This document shows positions 31,110-40,701 of a DNA stretch of 64,000 nucleotides, piece after piece. The notes beneath the pieces were generated by a model. It searched no databases, was not told the origin of the DNA, and was given only the letters and a program-made list of their open reading frames with translations. This DNA is from Methanobacterium formicicum DSM 3637 (GTDB lineage: Archaea > Methanobacteriota > Methanobacteria > Methanobacteriales > Methanobacteriaceae): the NCBI RefSeq assembly GCF_000302455.1, contig NZ_AMPO01000006.1:1-64000 (forward strand), in the 5' to 3' direction. The translations under genes were made by a program, and so were the position numbers. Positions within the stretch are counted from its first letter, which is position 1. Every line of letters begins with the position of its first letter.

Positions 31110-31405
31110 TTAACACTCTTTTTTTAAATTCTTTTTAAATTCTTTTTAAAATGGACTACATAGTTTTCAGGGTGTTATCACACTCTTTGTGGTAAAAAAT
31201 ATTTGAATTAGTGATTAAATACAAATTAGGGATTAAATTAATATTTTTGGAAATACAGCAGCCGATTTCTTAGTCTGAATGAAAAATTTATTTTTATAAA
31301 CATACTAATATCTTAATAAAAGAATAACTTAATACAAAGTTGATTTGCAAATGATTTGCCCACATGATTATATAATCACTATGAAAAAAGGATAAGAGGT
31401 AATTC

Positions 31406-31789
31406 ATGAAAAAAACAACTAATAATAGGCAAAAACACGCTCCTCATGCAGACAAAGCCAATGGAGAAAGTTTGGTGCTTGCAAAGATCGCTGCGATGCC
31501 CGGAAAGTATCGTGCCATGGGGGAGAGGCTCCATAACCTCATCAAAGCCAGTTCACCAACCCTCTCAGCAAGGACCTGGTACGGGATGCCGGCATATGCC
31601 AAGGATGGTAAGGTCATCTGCTTCTTCCGCGGCGATGCGTCTGAGAGATACATGACACTGGGCTTTACTGAGGGAGCAAAACTTGATGAAGGCAACTTAT
31701 GGTCCACTTCCTTCGCTTTAAAAGAGTTGACTGTCACTGAAGAGATGATGATCACTTCTCTCGTGAAGAAAGCTGTGTCTGAGGACTGA
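31406..31789 (+). CDS. DUF1801 / YdhG-like protein
   Basis: A 127-residue protein. RTWYGMPAYAKDGKVICFFR and MTLGFTEGAKLDEGNLWSTS are typical of the YdhG/DUF1801 family (fold related to frataxin-like iron-binding proteins). Codon use (GCC, CTC, ATC, CGC) is clearly richer in G and C than the flanking island, so it was probably acquired laterally. Ribosome site AGAGG precedes the ATG. Next to it lies integrase remnant (e). Confidence 0.75.
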   Translation: MKKTTNNRQKHAPHADKANGESLVLAKIAAMPGKYRAMGERLHNLIKASSPTLSARTWYGMPAYAKDGKVICFFRGDASERYMTLGFTEGAKLDEGNLWSTSFALKELTVTEEMMITSLVKKAVSED

Positions 31790-31869
31790 ACTTGCCACTT
31801 TCCCCTGGAAATTGTCGTAGTAGTCTTAGGGACTTAATATAATTCACCATGTTAGCTTAAAAAAATAAG

Positions 31870-32160
31870 CCATTCTAACCCCACTTTCAACTTTTTTATT
31901 TCATTATTTAGGTCCAGGACTGTATCAAAAAAAATCCCGTTATTCTGTCTGTCTTGGTAGTTTCAGAATATCATCAACTGAAAAATTAACTTGTGAACTT
32001 TTCACATTTAAGTAATTGGCACAACTGTCATGTGACTTATTTTTAATTCATAGGATAGGGCTAGGGAGTATGTGTCCTGAACCCTACTTTTAAGCATTAT
32101 GTCCTACGTGAGGTCCTAGTTTCCGTATGGTTTACTTTGTTTATAACTGGACATGTGTAG
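31870..32160 (-). pseudogene. Integrase remnant (e)
   Basis: The minus strand reads YLNVKSSQVNFSVDDILKL near the 3' end, and upstream DNA still recognisable as VQDAYFLADP-type and GHK-type segments with several stops. It sits between the DUF1801 gene and the second HXXEE gene; the rest of the 31790-32252 gap is empty. Confidence 0.6.
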
Positions 32161-32252
32161 ACTTCCTTAACTGGCTGATTTATGAAGGTTACTGGTAACT
32201 ATAAATAAAAAAAGTGTAAAAGTTATACTATGAATTTTAGAGAGGGGATATT

Positions 32253-32714
32253 ATGGATTTGAATATGTTATGGCTGGTACCTGTAGCTTATTTTGTACAT
32301 ATTTTAGAAGAATCCCCAAGATTCGTGCCCTGGGCAACCAGATATCTTGGTGCACCTGAAACATTTGGGCAGTTTGTTCTGGGAAATGTTATTTTCATGG
32401 CATACGTCATCGTAGCCACATCACTTGCAATCTTCTATCCCAACGAAATAACACTGATTATTGGATTATCCACCGCTGCATGGATATTTTCAAACTTCCT
32501 AATCCATGCATACTACACCCTACGCACAGGTGAATATTCTCCGGGTGTTGTGACTGCTGGTGCAATATACGTCCCGGTTTCATTGTATGTTTACTACAAC
32601 TTCCTGGGATCTGGATTACTAAACACTTTGGATCTGGCACTGTCGGTTATCATAGGATTTGGAATTATGTACATACCAACCATGATACAGCAAAAGAGAA
32701 AGGGGAAAATATAG
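32253..32714 (+). CDS. HXXEE-domain membrane protein, copy 2
   Basis: A 153-residue near-twin of the protein at 20434-20895: same length, same MDL(N/S)xLWLVPxAYFxHIxEE opening and same C-terminus. The HXXEE motif is HILEE. The first copy is on the opposite strand. Both lie beside integrase remnants, which suggests they arrived as related cassettes. Ribosome site GAGGGGAT precedes the ATG. Function unknown. Confidence 0.8.
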   Translation: MDLNMLWLVPVAYFVHILEESPRFVPWATRYLGAPETFGQFVLGNVIFMAYVIVATSLAIFYPNEITLIIGLSTAAWIFSNFLIHAYYTLRTGEYSPGVVTAGAIYVPVSLYVYYNFLGSGLLNTLDLALSVIIGFGIMYIPTMIQQKRKGKI

Positions 32715-32862
32715 GCGGACTCTTATTGTTCTAAAAAGAATTGAGGGATCTAAACTCAAATAAATTCTAATTTAACATTAAACTAATAATTTATGGCTTA
32801 AAAATTCCCTTAATTCTTTTAAATCCTTTTTTTTAACTTAACACATAAGTAAGGAGATATTC

Positions 32863-33330
32863 ATGGTTACAAAGACAAAAATTAAAATTAATGACAATAG
32901 CGCATTACGGGAAATATTAGATTCAGAATATGAAGTTTCATCTCAAATCAGAATGTGTAATTATGCTTTAAAACTATCAACACATATTTTAAAATTAGTA
33001 AACTATATTGAACCTGAAAATCCTGTTATTAAGGAAGGCTATCTGATAAATGAGGCATGGCAACGCGGAGAAGTTCGCATGCATGATGTTAGGCAGGCTG
33101 GTTTTAAAATTCACAAATTAGCAAGGGAGTCGGAAGATGAAGTAATTCAAACTGCATTAAGGGTTGTGGGTCAATCTATTGCAACCGGACATATGAAAGA
33201 ACACGCAATGGTGGCGTCTGATTATGCAATTAAGGTGATAAATCTTCTTTACCCGAACCAAATAGAAAAGGTTACTGGAGAACGATTATGGCAAATAAAG
33301 CAGCTGCAATCAATTCCAAAAACACGATAA
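32863..33330 (+). CDS. Imm5-like predicted immunity protein
   Basis: A 155-residue alpha-helical protein. EAWQRGEVRMHDVRQAGFKI, the segment ALRVVGQSIATGHMKEHAMV and the ASDYAIKVINLLYP tail match the Imm-5-like fold (repeated A/H-rich helices with conserved TxHMxxHA). In bacteria such proteins accompany polymorphic toxins, but others are free-standing; no toxin gene is present here. The ATG follows AAGGAGATATTC. It lies at the edge of the accessory island. Confidence 0.6.
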   Translation: MVTKTKIKINDNSALREILDSEYEVSSQIRMCNYALKLSTHILKLVNYIEPENPVIKEGYLINEAWQRGEVRMHDVRQAGFKIHKLARESEDEVIQTALRVVGQSIATGHMKEHAMVASDYAIKVINLLYPNQIEKVTGERLWQIKQLQSIPKTR

Positions 33331-33398
33331 ATGAATTAAATGACCTTGACCAGCCATTTTAATCTATGTATAGGGATTGCACATTTTTATTTTAAATA

Positions 33399-34133
33399 TT
33401 ATGTTGGTAAATAGTTGGAAATCAATGTAAATAGTGCGAATGCGGAAATAAGCACCAGTGCTGCTAATCTGGCTTCTCCATGTTTGTGTGATTCTGGAAT
33501 TATTTCTTCTACAGTAACTGTTAACAGTATCCCTGCAGTGAAAGCTAAAATAGAATATTCCACAATGGGTGACTGCCCTTTAACCAGTAAATAGCCAGCA
33601 GCTGCACCTATTAAAACTGGAACACTTGCGGAGATGAGTAAAAGAATTCGAGTTTTCCTTTCAATTTCCTTATCTTTCAATGCAGCAACAGTGGCAAAAC
33701 CTTCGGGTAAATCTGCTGAAACTACACCAACTGCCAGTAACAGGCCCAGGTTTATAGATACCAGTGCCCCGGTTCCAATCATTAAACCATCAGTAAACGA
33801 ATCAATGGTGGTGCCTACAAAAATGGCCCATGCAGCAGTGGACTGGCTGAGATCACCACTTTTTACCTGCATGTAATTTATTAGCTGGTCCAGAATGACA
33901 AAAAACACACCGCCTGCCACAAATGCCAGGATTACGATCCAGGGAGTAGTTGCATTTAAAGAACGTGGAATTAATTCAACACTTATTACTGCAAGAATAA
34001 TTCCAGTGGCGGCATGCAATGCTAAACTTAGATTCTTTTTACTTATTTGAAAGAATTCAGCAGTAAGACCACCTGCAAAAGTTCCTAAGACCGGTAATAA
34101 GGAATACAAGAATATTACCAGCAGTTCGTTCAT
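33399..34133 (-). CDS. ZIP family metal transporter
   Basis: A 244-residue transporter with about eight membrane helices. Helix IV carries TTIDSFTDGLMIG and helix V has ADLPEGFATVAALKD, the ZIP metal-site motifs (here D/E-P-E-G rather than H-xx-P-E-G). A His-containing end IIPESHKHGEARLAAL follows. It is likely a zinc or iron importer. I chose ATG 34133 with AAAGGGATAAAC upstream; the frame extends 57 bases further to a TATA-like region. Confidence 0.88.
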   Translation of the reverse strand: MNELLVIFLYSLLPVLGTFAGGLTAEFFQISKKNLSLALHAATGIILAVISVELIPRSLNATTPWIVILAFVAGGVFFVILDQLINYMQVKSGDLSQSTAAWAIFVGTTIDSFTDGLMIGTGALVSINLGLLLAVGVVSADLPEGFATVAALKDKEIERKTRILLLISASVPVLIGAAAGYLLVKGQSPIVEYSILAFTAGILLTVTVEEIIPESHKHGEARLAALVLISAFALFTLISNYLPT

Positions 34134-34314
34134 GTTTATCCCTTTTCTAAAACCATTTACTTTCAAGTAATAATTTATTAATTTATACACAAATAATTAT
34201 TGACATCTTTACCATTCATTAAAATGAAAAAATTATCAATTCAAGTTTCGTGTATTCTAAAAATATTAACGAAAAAAAAAATTAGGATATTAAGATAATT
34301 AAGAGGGAGATTTG

Positions 34315-35511
34315 ATGGAAAAAGTACTGGTTGTGGGATCCGGAGCTGGAGGGGCTACTGTTGCCAAAGACTTGGCAGAAAAGGGGATGGATGTCACTAT
34401 CTTCGAAAAGGGTAACTGGATAAATGCTGCAAAAGCTTATCAGTGTTATGACAACATGGATGTGGGTGTAGAACTTCTCAAAGCCACCTGTGTTGGTGGA
34501 ACTACCCTGGTTACAGCAGGTAACGCAGTTAGAACTTGTCAAAAAGAGTTCAAAAATATTGGGATTAATATTGACCATGAACTTCTGGAAGTAGAGCGTG
34601 AACTTAATGTAAATACACTTCCAGACTCCCATATAGGAGAAGGAACGAGAAACATCGTGGAGGCTGCTTCAAATTTGGGCTTGAAAATGGAAAAAATGCC
34701 CAAATTCATTGATCCTTTAAAATGCATACCTTGCGGGCAATGCTTTCTGGGATGTCCAAGACATGCCAAATGGAGTGCTTTAAGTTATCTTGAAGAAGCA
34801 GAGAATTCTGGAGTAAAGATCTTATCAAACACATCTGTTGAAAAGATTATAACAAAAAATGGAGTGGTTCAAGGGGTAAAAACTGATGAGAAAGAATACT
34901 ATTCTGATATGGTCGTATTATCTGCAGGGGCCATTGAAACTCCCCGGATACTTGTTAGATCTGGTCTGAATGCTGGGGAGCAATTGTTTGTTGATACATT
35001 CATAACAGTGGGAGGTATCCTAAAAGACATCAAGTTTAACAAAGAAGTGTCCACGAATTCCCTATGGAAAGGTATTGATTTCATTTTAACACCCCATTAT
35101 ACCAGCACAACTGCGGAAATGTTAAAAACAACAGGATATGGTGCGAATGATATTCTGGGAATGATGGTGATGATCAAAGATGATAGATCTGGAATGGTTA
35201 CAGAGACTGGAGTGGTTAAAGAAAATACTGCACACGATGTTGGCCTTTTAACTGAAGGTTCTGCCGTTGCTGGTGCAATTCTTGAAACTGCAGGAGTAGA
35301 CACCAGTACTATTGTTTCAACTCCGGCTAGAGGTGCTCATCCTGGGGGTACTGCAGCTATCGGAGAAGTAGTGGACACCAATCTAGAAACTGAGATAAAT
35401 GGTTTATACGTAGCAGATGCCAGTGTTTTCCCCAGTTCTCCTGGATCTCCACCAGTTCTCACCATCATGGCTCTTGCAAAAAGGCTTGCTAAATATTTAA
35501 GCGAAAATTAA
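34315..35511 (+). CDS. GMC-type FAD oxidoreductase with cysteine cluster
   Basis: A 398-residue flavoprotein. The N-terminal Rossmann motif VVGSGAGGATVAKDLAEKGM binds FAD; VGGTTLVTAGNAVR is the second GMC block. CIPCGQCFLGCPRHAKWSAL looks like an iron-sulfur-type or disulfide cysteine group within the substrate domain. The GMC C-terminal block is HPGGTAAIGEVVDTNLETEI plus YVADASVFPSSPGSPP, with the conserved His. Substrate unknown; possibly an alcohol or sugar-like compound. The frame opens at TTG 34312; ATG 34315 is better placed behind AAGAGGGAG. It stands alone. Confidence 0.85.
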   Translation: MEKVLVVGSGAGGATVAKDLAEKGMDVTIFEKGNWINAAKAYQCYDNMDVGVELLKATCVGGTTLVTAGNAVRTCQKEFKNIGINIDHELLEVERELNVNTLPDSHIGEGTRNIVEAASNLGLKMEKMPKFIDPLKCIPCGQCFLGCPRHAKWSALSYLEEAENSGVKILSNTSVEKIITKNGVVQGVKTDEKEYYSDMVVLSAGAIETPRILVRSGLNAGEQLFVDTFITVGGILKDIKFNKEVSTNSLWKGIDFILTPHYTSTTAEMLKTTGYGANDILGMMVMIKDDRSGMVTETGVVKENTAHDVGLLTEGSAVAGAILETAGVDTSTIVSTPARGAHPGGTAAIGEVVDTNLETEINGLYVADASVFPSSPGSPPVLTIMALAKRLAKYLSEN

Positions 35512-35621
35512 TGAATATATCATCTAGTTAGTTGAATATGGGAGGGGTTCTTCTTGATAGTGAATACTTTTTTGTTAATCAAGATGAACAATAATCGTTA
35601 AAGTGATTAATAATTGAAAAT

Positions 35622-35963
35622 TCAGAATGTATGCCACTCTTCACTCCATTCAGCCATTGGGCGAGTTATTTTATGTAATTGTTTACCTTTTTCCGTTAGA
35701 GAATATTCCACTTTAATGGGTGAATCATCAATGATATTTTTTTCAATTATTCCATAATTAACCATATTTTTTAATTTAGAGGATAAGGTCCTTGAACTGA
35801 TCCTGGGCAAAGCCTTTGCTATTTCGTTATATCTTAAAGGCCCATTAGCCATTACCAGTTCTCTAACAATTAGCAGAGTCCATTTATTCCCGATCAACAG
35901 TATTGTTTTCTCCACCGGGCATGCTATCTCTTCAAAACCATCGGGATATTTCAATTCACTCAT
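35622..35963 (-). CDS. HxlR family transcriptional regulator
   Basis: A 113-residue winged helix: CPVEKTILLIGNKWTLLIVR then ELVMANGPLRYNEIAKALPR and SRTLSSKLKNMVNYGIIEK. The single N-terminal Cys (CPVEKT) is where many HxlR regulators sense electrophiles or redox state. It is divergent from the PPOX-fold gene downstream on the other strand. An inverted repeat CAACT/AGTTG at 36003-36017 lies between them and may be the operator. Confidence 0.9.
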   Translation of the reverse strand: MSELKYPDGFEEIACPVEKTILLIGNKWTLLIVRELVMANGPLRYNEIAKALPRISSRTLSSKLKNMVNYGIIEKNIIDDSPIKVEYSLTEKGKQLHKITRPMAEWSEEWHTF

Positions 35964-36101
35964 TTTATCACGTTAGATTATCTTGAAACTAGGTTATAAT
36001 ACCAACTTTACCAGTTGATACTTGCTTTATCCTTGGATACAGGCCCTATATATACTTTACATTATACAGTTACTTTAACTATTAATGGAGGATACACAGT
36101 T

Positions 36102-36506
36102 ATGAATGAAGTAGTGAAATTTTTAGATGAAAATCCAGTAACCTACGTTGCAACCATTGGTTTGGATGGTAAACCCAAAGTCCGACCATTCCAGTTCATG
36201 CTTGAAAATGGCGGAAAACTCTATTTCTGTACCAACAACCAGAAAGATGTTTATCAACAGATCCAGAAATTCCCATATATTGAAATCACGACTTCTAGTC
36301 CTGATTTTAGGTGGATAAGGCTCAGTGGTAAAGTTGTATTTTCTGAAGATATTGAAATTAAAAAGGCAATAATTGACAATAGCCAACTGGTAAAGTCACT
36401 CTATCAAACTGCAGATAATCCTATATTCAAGATATTTTATCTTGAGGATGCAAAAGCAACAATTGCTGATTTTTCAGGTGAACCTCCTAAAGAGTTCTTG
36501 CTCTGA
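36102..36506 (+). CDS. Pyridoxamine 5'-phosphate oxidase-fold protein
   Basis: A 134-residue flavin-binding split-barrel protein. It reads VTYVATIGLDGKPKVRPFQF, then LYFCTNNQKDVYQQI and DFRWIRLSGKV, the standard PPOX-fold pattern of small FMN- or F420-binding reductases. I chose ATG 36102 behind ATGGAGG; the frame runs 87 bases upstream but without a ribosome site. It is divergently transcribed from the HxlR gene, which likely controls it. Confidence 0.88.
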   Translation: MNEVVKFLDENPVTYVATIGLDGKPKVRPFQFMLENGGKLYFCTNNQKDVYQQIQKFPYIEITTSSPDFRWIRLSGKVVFSEDIEIKKAIIDNSQLVKSLYQTADNPIFKIFYLEDAKATIADFSGEPPKEFLL

Positions 36507-36580
36507 TCTGTTTTTTTAAATTTTTAATTATTTTTTAAAATAGTGATCCATTACATTTTGAGGTGTATTCTTACACAAAT

Positions 36581-37369
36581 TTAGGGTCCTGTTTGCATCT
36601 GGATATAAGTATTCCATCGCATATTGAACATGTCTGCCATTGAAGATGCTATTGCTGGACTGGGAATCCACAAGGCTACAACTTTGTTTAGATCCAGGAT
36701 ATCTTCATTAATTTTAGGGAAAACGATCAACAACTCTTTCTCATCCACCACCACGTACTTAATGGGCGGTTTTCCAGAGACTATCATCTCAGGTTGAACA
36801 TCCTCAAATGATCTAATAAGGTTAATTTCACCTTCACTGGTCTTTATAACATCCCCCGCAATAATTCGAAAACTGATCTGGTTTTTTTTAGCTTTCAAAA
36901 TAATGGGCTTGAGAGATTCAATTTCTTCAGGAAAATATAGATCACCCGTCATCATAACGCTTTTTTTAGCTCTGGACACCATATCCACTGATTTGGCAGT
37001 AATGCTCTTTTTGCCATGAATCAACCATACTCGAGGTATCTCCTTTTTTATCTGCTGATCATACATCATGGACATTTCACTGGATAAGGAGTCAATTTCA
37101 CCCATAAGATCAGACTGCATTCTGTCAATAACCATCCTTGGATCGCAAGCTGTGAACAGTTTAGGACGTCCCTGATCCACAGTTATCCACCCGTCTCTTT
37201 CCAGCTTGTTTAAAACATCATAAATTTTAGTCCTTGGAATATTAGCTTCTGAAGCAATAGTTGTAGCATCAACCGGACCAAAATTCGTTATAACAATGTA
37301 AGTCCTTGCACCATAACTGGATAAACCCAGTTTTTGCAATGATGATACCATCTTCTCATCAAACATCAT
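36581..37369 (-). CDS. TrmB family transcriptional regulator
   Basis: A 262-residue regulator. The N-terminal winged helix (about 10-75) reads GLSSYGARTYIVITNFGPVD then IPRTKIYDVLNKLERDGWI. The C-terminal part is a PLD-like/TrmB sensor domain without the sugar-binding extension. It is divergent from the MFS exporter gene; the 37370-37581 spacer between them carries TGAACTGGTTAAGAGT-like repeats (three imperfect copies) where the regulator could act. Confidence 0.88.
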   Translation of the reverse strand: MMFDEKMVSSLQKLGLSSYGARTYIVITNFGPVDATTIASEANIPRTKIYDVLNKLERDGWITVDQGRPKLFTACDPRMVIDRMQSDLMGEIDSLSSEMSMMYDQQIKKEIPRVWLIHGKKSITAKSVDMVSRAKKSVMMTGDLYFPEEIESLKPIILKAKKNQISFRIIAGDVIKTSEGEINLIRSFEDVQPEMIVSGKPPIKYVVVDEKELLIVFPKINEDILDLNKVVALWIPSPAIASSMADMFNMRWNTYIQMQTGP

Positions 37370-37581
37370 ATTCAGTCACCTGTTCACCTATTAAAGTTAC
37401 ATTATATTTATATGATGTTCATGTGAATTTAAAACTATATGACTAAAAGGACTAATGAACTGGTTAAGAGTATTAAAACTCGTGGAATGACTTTTAGAAC
37501 TGGTTAATAGTGTTAGAACTAATGAAATGGGTAATGGGTAATAAAGCTGGTGAAGAGTAATAAATAGTGGAAGGGGTTAAG

Positions 37582-38973
37582 ATGGAGAAAATGGAAGGAA
37601 ATAACTCAACAGAAGAAGTGAACAAAACCGTGGTCTTACTTATTGCTACTTTGGCCACCTTTTTAACTCCATTCATGGGAACTTCCCTGATCATTGCCCT
37701 TCCCACAATTTCAGGTGATCTGGCAGTTAATGCCATCCTTTTAAGCTGGATTTCAACTGGATATATTTTAACATCAGCCATGTTTGCAGTGCCCCTTGGC
37801 AAAATTGCCGATATTTATGGAATGAAAAAAGTTTTCACCTATGGAATAGTGATTTTAACCATCTCCACCATCCTGGCTGCACTATCTCCTTCAGCTGAGT
37901 TTCTTATAATAATGAGGGCCCTTCAGGGTATTGCCAGTGCAATGATATTTGTCACTGGTCTGGCAATGATAACATCAGTATTCCACCCCAAAGAAAGAGG
38001 TAAAGCAATAGGAATCAACCTCACGGCAGGATATGCAGGGTTGGTCCTGGGACCGGTACTGGGTGGTCTGTTAACACAGTACTTGGGATGGAGAAGTATC
38101 TTTTACTGTATTGTACCACTCTGCTTACTGGTTCTGGTTCTGGTTCTATGGACAATGGAAGGAGAATGGGGTGAATGCAAAGGAGAAAAACTGGATAAAT
38201 GGGGAACCTTACTCTACATCCTAATGTTATCACTGGTTCTGGTTGGATTTTCAACAATAACTGAAACATTTGGAATTATAATGGTAGTCTTAGGAGTTAT
38301 AGGTTTCATTGGCTTTATTCTCTGGGAGTTAAGGGTTGAAAATCCAGTTTTGGAAGTGAAATTATTCTTTGAAAATAGAAGGTTTGCGTTCTCTAACATG
38401 GCAACCTTAATAACCTACATAGGTACCTTTGCAGTGAGTTTTCTTTTGAGTTTGTACTTGCAATACATTAAAGGATATGACCCGGAGATAACTGGCCTAG
38501 TTATGGTTGTTCAAACAATTTTCATGGTAATTATCTCACCGGTATCTGGAAAACTTTCTGATAGGTTCGATCCTGGAAAACTGGCTTCACTGGGAATGGT
38601 AATTATTTCCATTGGTCTATTAATCCTTTCATTAATTAACGCTGAAACAAGTTTGTACACTATAACATTAGCCTTAGCATTAATAGGAATAGGAATAGGA
38701 ATATTCTCTGCTCCCAACACAAATGCCATCATGGGATCCGTGGAAAAAAAGTACTTTGGAGTATCTTCTGCAATTCTAGGTACAATGAGACTTTTAGGCC
38801 AGACCTTTGGAATGGGGTTAATTTTACTGGTATTTGCAGTTTATATTGGTTCTGTTCAATTCACTCCACAAAATTATCCAGAACTGCTAATGAGTATTAA
38901 AGTCACCTTTGTTATTTCCGTAATTTTAAGTGTAATAGCGATTTTCGCATCCTTAGCTCGAAATAAGAAATAA
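37582..38973 (+). CDS. MFS drug exporter (EmrB/QacA-like)
   Basis: A 463-residue transporter with 14 predicted membrane helices of the DHA2 type. SWISTGYILTSAMFAVPLGK and IADIYGMKKVF hold the A motif, and LTAGYAGLVLGPVLGGLLTQ is motif C of drug/H+ antiporters. The ATG at 37582 follows GAAGGGGTTAAG; an upstream GTG at 37567 lies in front of that site. The divergent TrmB regulator probably senses its substrate. No outer partner is needed in an archaeon. Confidence 0.9.
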   Translation: MEKMEGNNSTEEVNKTVVLLIATLATFLTPFMGTSLIIALPTISGDLAVNAILLSWISTGYILTSAMFAVPLGKIADIYGMKKVFTYGIVILTISTILAALSPSAEFLIIMRALQGIASAMIFVTGLAMITSVFHPKERGKAIGINLTAGYAGLVLGPVLGGLLTQYLGWRSIFYCIVPLCLLVLVLVLWTMEGEWGECKGEKLDKWGTLLYILMLSLVLVGFSTITETFGIIMVVLGVIGFIGFILWELRVENPVLEVKLFFENRRFAFSNMATLITYIGTFAVSFLLSLYLQYIKGYDPEITGLVMVVQTIFMVIISPVSGKLSDRFDPGKLASLGMVIISIGLLILSLINAETSLYTITLALALIGIGIGIFSAPNTNAIMGSVEKKYFGVSSAILGTMRLLGQTFGMGLILLVFAVYIGSVQFTPQNYPELLMSIKVTFVISVILSVIAIFASLARNKK

Positions 38974-39067
38974 TTTATTCTTTTTTCATGTGACTTTTTT
39001 AAATCATGTCATTTTTGAAAAATTATTTTTAAAATATCTACTTTTGAAAATATTACTCAATATAACT

Positions 39068-39138
39068 CTTGCACTATGCAAGTATTTATACTATGAAAAC
39101 TATACTTGCATAAAACAACTATTGCGCTATGCAATAGT
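39068..39138 (+). promoter_or_regulatory. Tandem palindromic operators upstream of MATE gene
   Basis: Two clean palindromes: CTTGCA-CTA-TGCAAG at 39068-39082 and ACTATTGC-GCTAT-GCAATAGT at 39118-39138, with a half-site ACTTGCATA at 39104-39112. A TATA-like TATTTATAC lies at 39083-39091, between them. These are likely sites for the MarR protein encoded after the exporter. Confidence 0.65.
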
Positions 39139-39187
39139 ACTATCTTTCGAGGTAAAATCTGAGGCAAAATATTTCGAGGTAAAAATT

Positions 39188-40612
39188 ATGGAAAATAAAA
39201 ACGAAAAAACCAACAGTAGAATTGAGATGATAACTGGAGATCCTAAAAGGGCTATAAGAAAACTCTCCTTTCCCATGATGTTAATTATGATCCTGGTTAT
39301 CAGTTACCAGGTAGTGGATAGTATCTGGATAGCAGGATTAGGTGCTGATGCACTGGCTGCACTGGGCTTCATCACACCACTGTACATGATAATAGTAGGA
39401 TTGGGCCAGGGTTTAGGAGCTGGCAGCACATCACTCATAGCACGTTCCATTGGTAAAAAAGACCATGAAACAGCAAGTAATGCAGGAATGCATGCTATTT
39501 TAATCACGGCCGTACTTTCAATTGTTCTCCCTGCCATCCTTCTTTTGTTTTTAAACAACATATTAATAGCAATGGGGGCCAGTTTGGTACTGAATCTGGC
39601 AACTGAATATGGGCAGATCGTGTTTATCGGATCATTCGCCCTGCTATTTAACTTGGTTGGATCCAGCATCCTCCGTGCCGAAGGAGATATGAAAAGAGCA
39701 ACCTATGCCATTGCCCTAACCAGCATCCTGAATATGATTATAGCCCCCCTATTTATCTACACTCTGAACATGGGAATTAAAGGGGCAGCAGTGGCCACAG
39801 TACTATCCTCAACCATAGCTGCAATTGCCATTTTTTATTGGATCTTGGTTAAAAAAGACACCTACATCACATTTAAACTGGAAAAATTCCATTTCAATAT
39901 GGATATTATCAGGGATATACTGGTGGTAACTGTGCCTGCAAGTGTGGAACAGTTTATAATGTCTGTGCTGGCTATTGGAATTAACTGGATCCTGGTTATG
40001 GTTGCTGGAACAACTGCAGTTGCTGTATACACTGCTGGATGGAGAATTGTATCCTTTGGAATTATCCCAGCACTGGCAATAGAAACCGGTGTTTTAACTG
40101 TTGCGGGCATAGCATACGGTGCAAGAAATTATAAAAATCTGAAAATAAGCTGTAATTATGGTATAAAACTGGGAGTACTCATATCCATAATTTTAGCAGC
40201 GGTAACTTATATTTTCGCCCCAAACATCGCATGGTTATTTTCATATTCTGCAAACAGTGCAGATCTAACTCCAATGATAGCAGAATTCCTCAGAATATTC
40301 TGTGTATTCTTCATAGCCATTCCTTTCGGGCTGGCATCTACAGCAGTATTCCAGGCCGCAGGAAAAGGAACAACCTCATTAATCATGGTTATCATAAGAG
40401 ATTTAATCATGTCTTTATCGGTAGCTTACCTTTTAGGAGTTATACTGGGCTGGGGTGAACAGGGTGTCTACTGGGGAATAGTAATTGGAGTTATTATTGG
40501 ATCAGCCATAAGTTATCTGTATTTTAGATTATTTTTAAGAAGATTGGATAACGAAAAAGCCGATGAGGTGAATTTAGCAAATCAAAAGAAGGAAAAGATC
40601 AGTGATAGCTGA
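39188..40612 (+). CDS. MATE family efflux protein
   Basis: A 474-residue exporter with 12 helices. GDPKRAIRKLSFPMMLIMIL and GLGQGLGAGSTSLIARSIGK are the MATE family motifs; the second half repeats the pattern (VTVPASVEQFIMSVLAIGIN). It uses Na+ or H+ to export cationic compounds. I chose ATG 39188 behind CGAGGTAAAAATT; the frame opens 198 bases upstream through non-conserved sequence that contains the operators. The MarR gene follows 89 bases downstream, so the two probably form one unit. Confidence 0.9.
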   Translation: MENKNEKTNSRIEMITGDPKRAIRKLSFPMMLIMILVISYQVVDSIWIAGLGADALAALGFITPLYMIIVGLGQGLGAGSTSLIARSIGKKDHETASNAGMHAILITAVLSIVLPAILLLFLNNILIAMGASLVLNLATEYGQIVFIGSFALLFNLVGSSILRAEGDMKRATYAIALTSILNMIIAPLFIYTLNMGIKGAAVATVLSSTIAAIAIFYWILVKKDTYITFKLEKFHFNMDIIRDILVVTVPASVEQFIMSVLAIGINWILVMVAGTTAVAVYTAGWRIVSFGIIPALAIETGVLTVAGIAYGARNYKNLKISCNYGIKLGVLISIILAAVTYIFAPNIAWLFSYSANSADLTPMIAEFLRIFCVFFIAIPFGLASTAVFQAAGKGTTSLIMVIIRDLIMSLSVAYLLGVILGWGEQGVYWGIVIGVIIGSAISYLYFRLFLRRLDNEKADEVNLANQKKEKISDS

Positions 40613-40701
40613 TTTTTTCACTTTTTTTCTAAATACTTAAGTTTTTTATAAAGTACTTAAAAATATTAAATAAGATCACAGAATACAAATAGGATGGTAA
40701 A

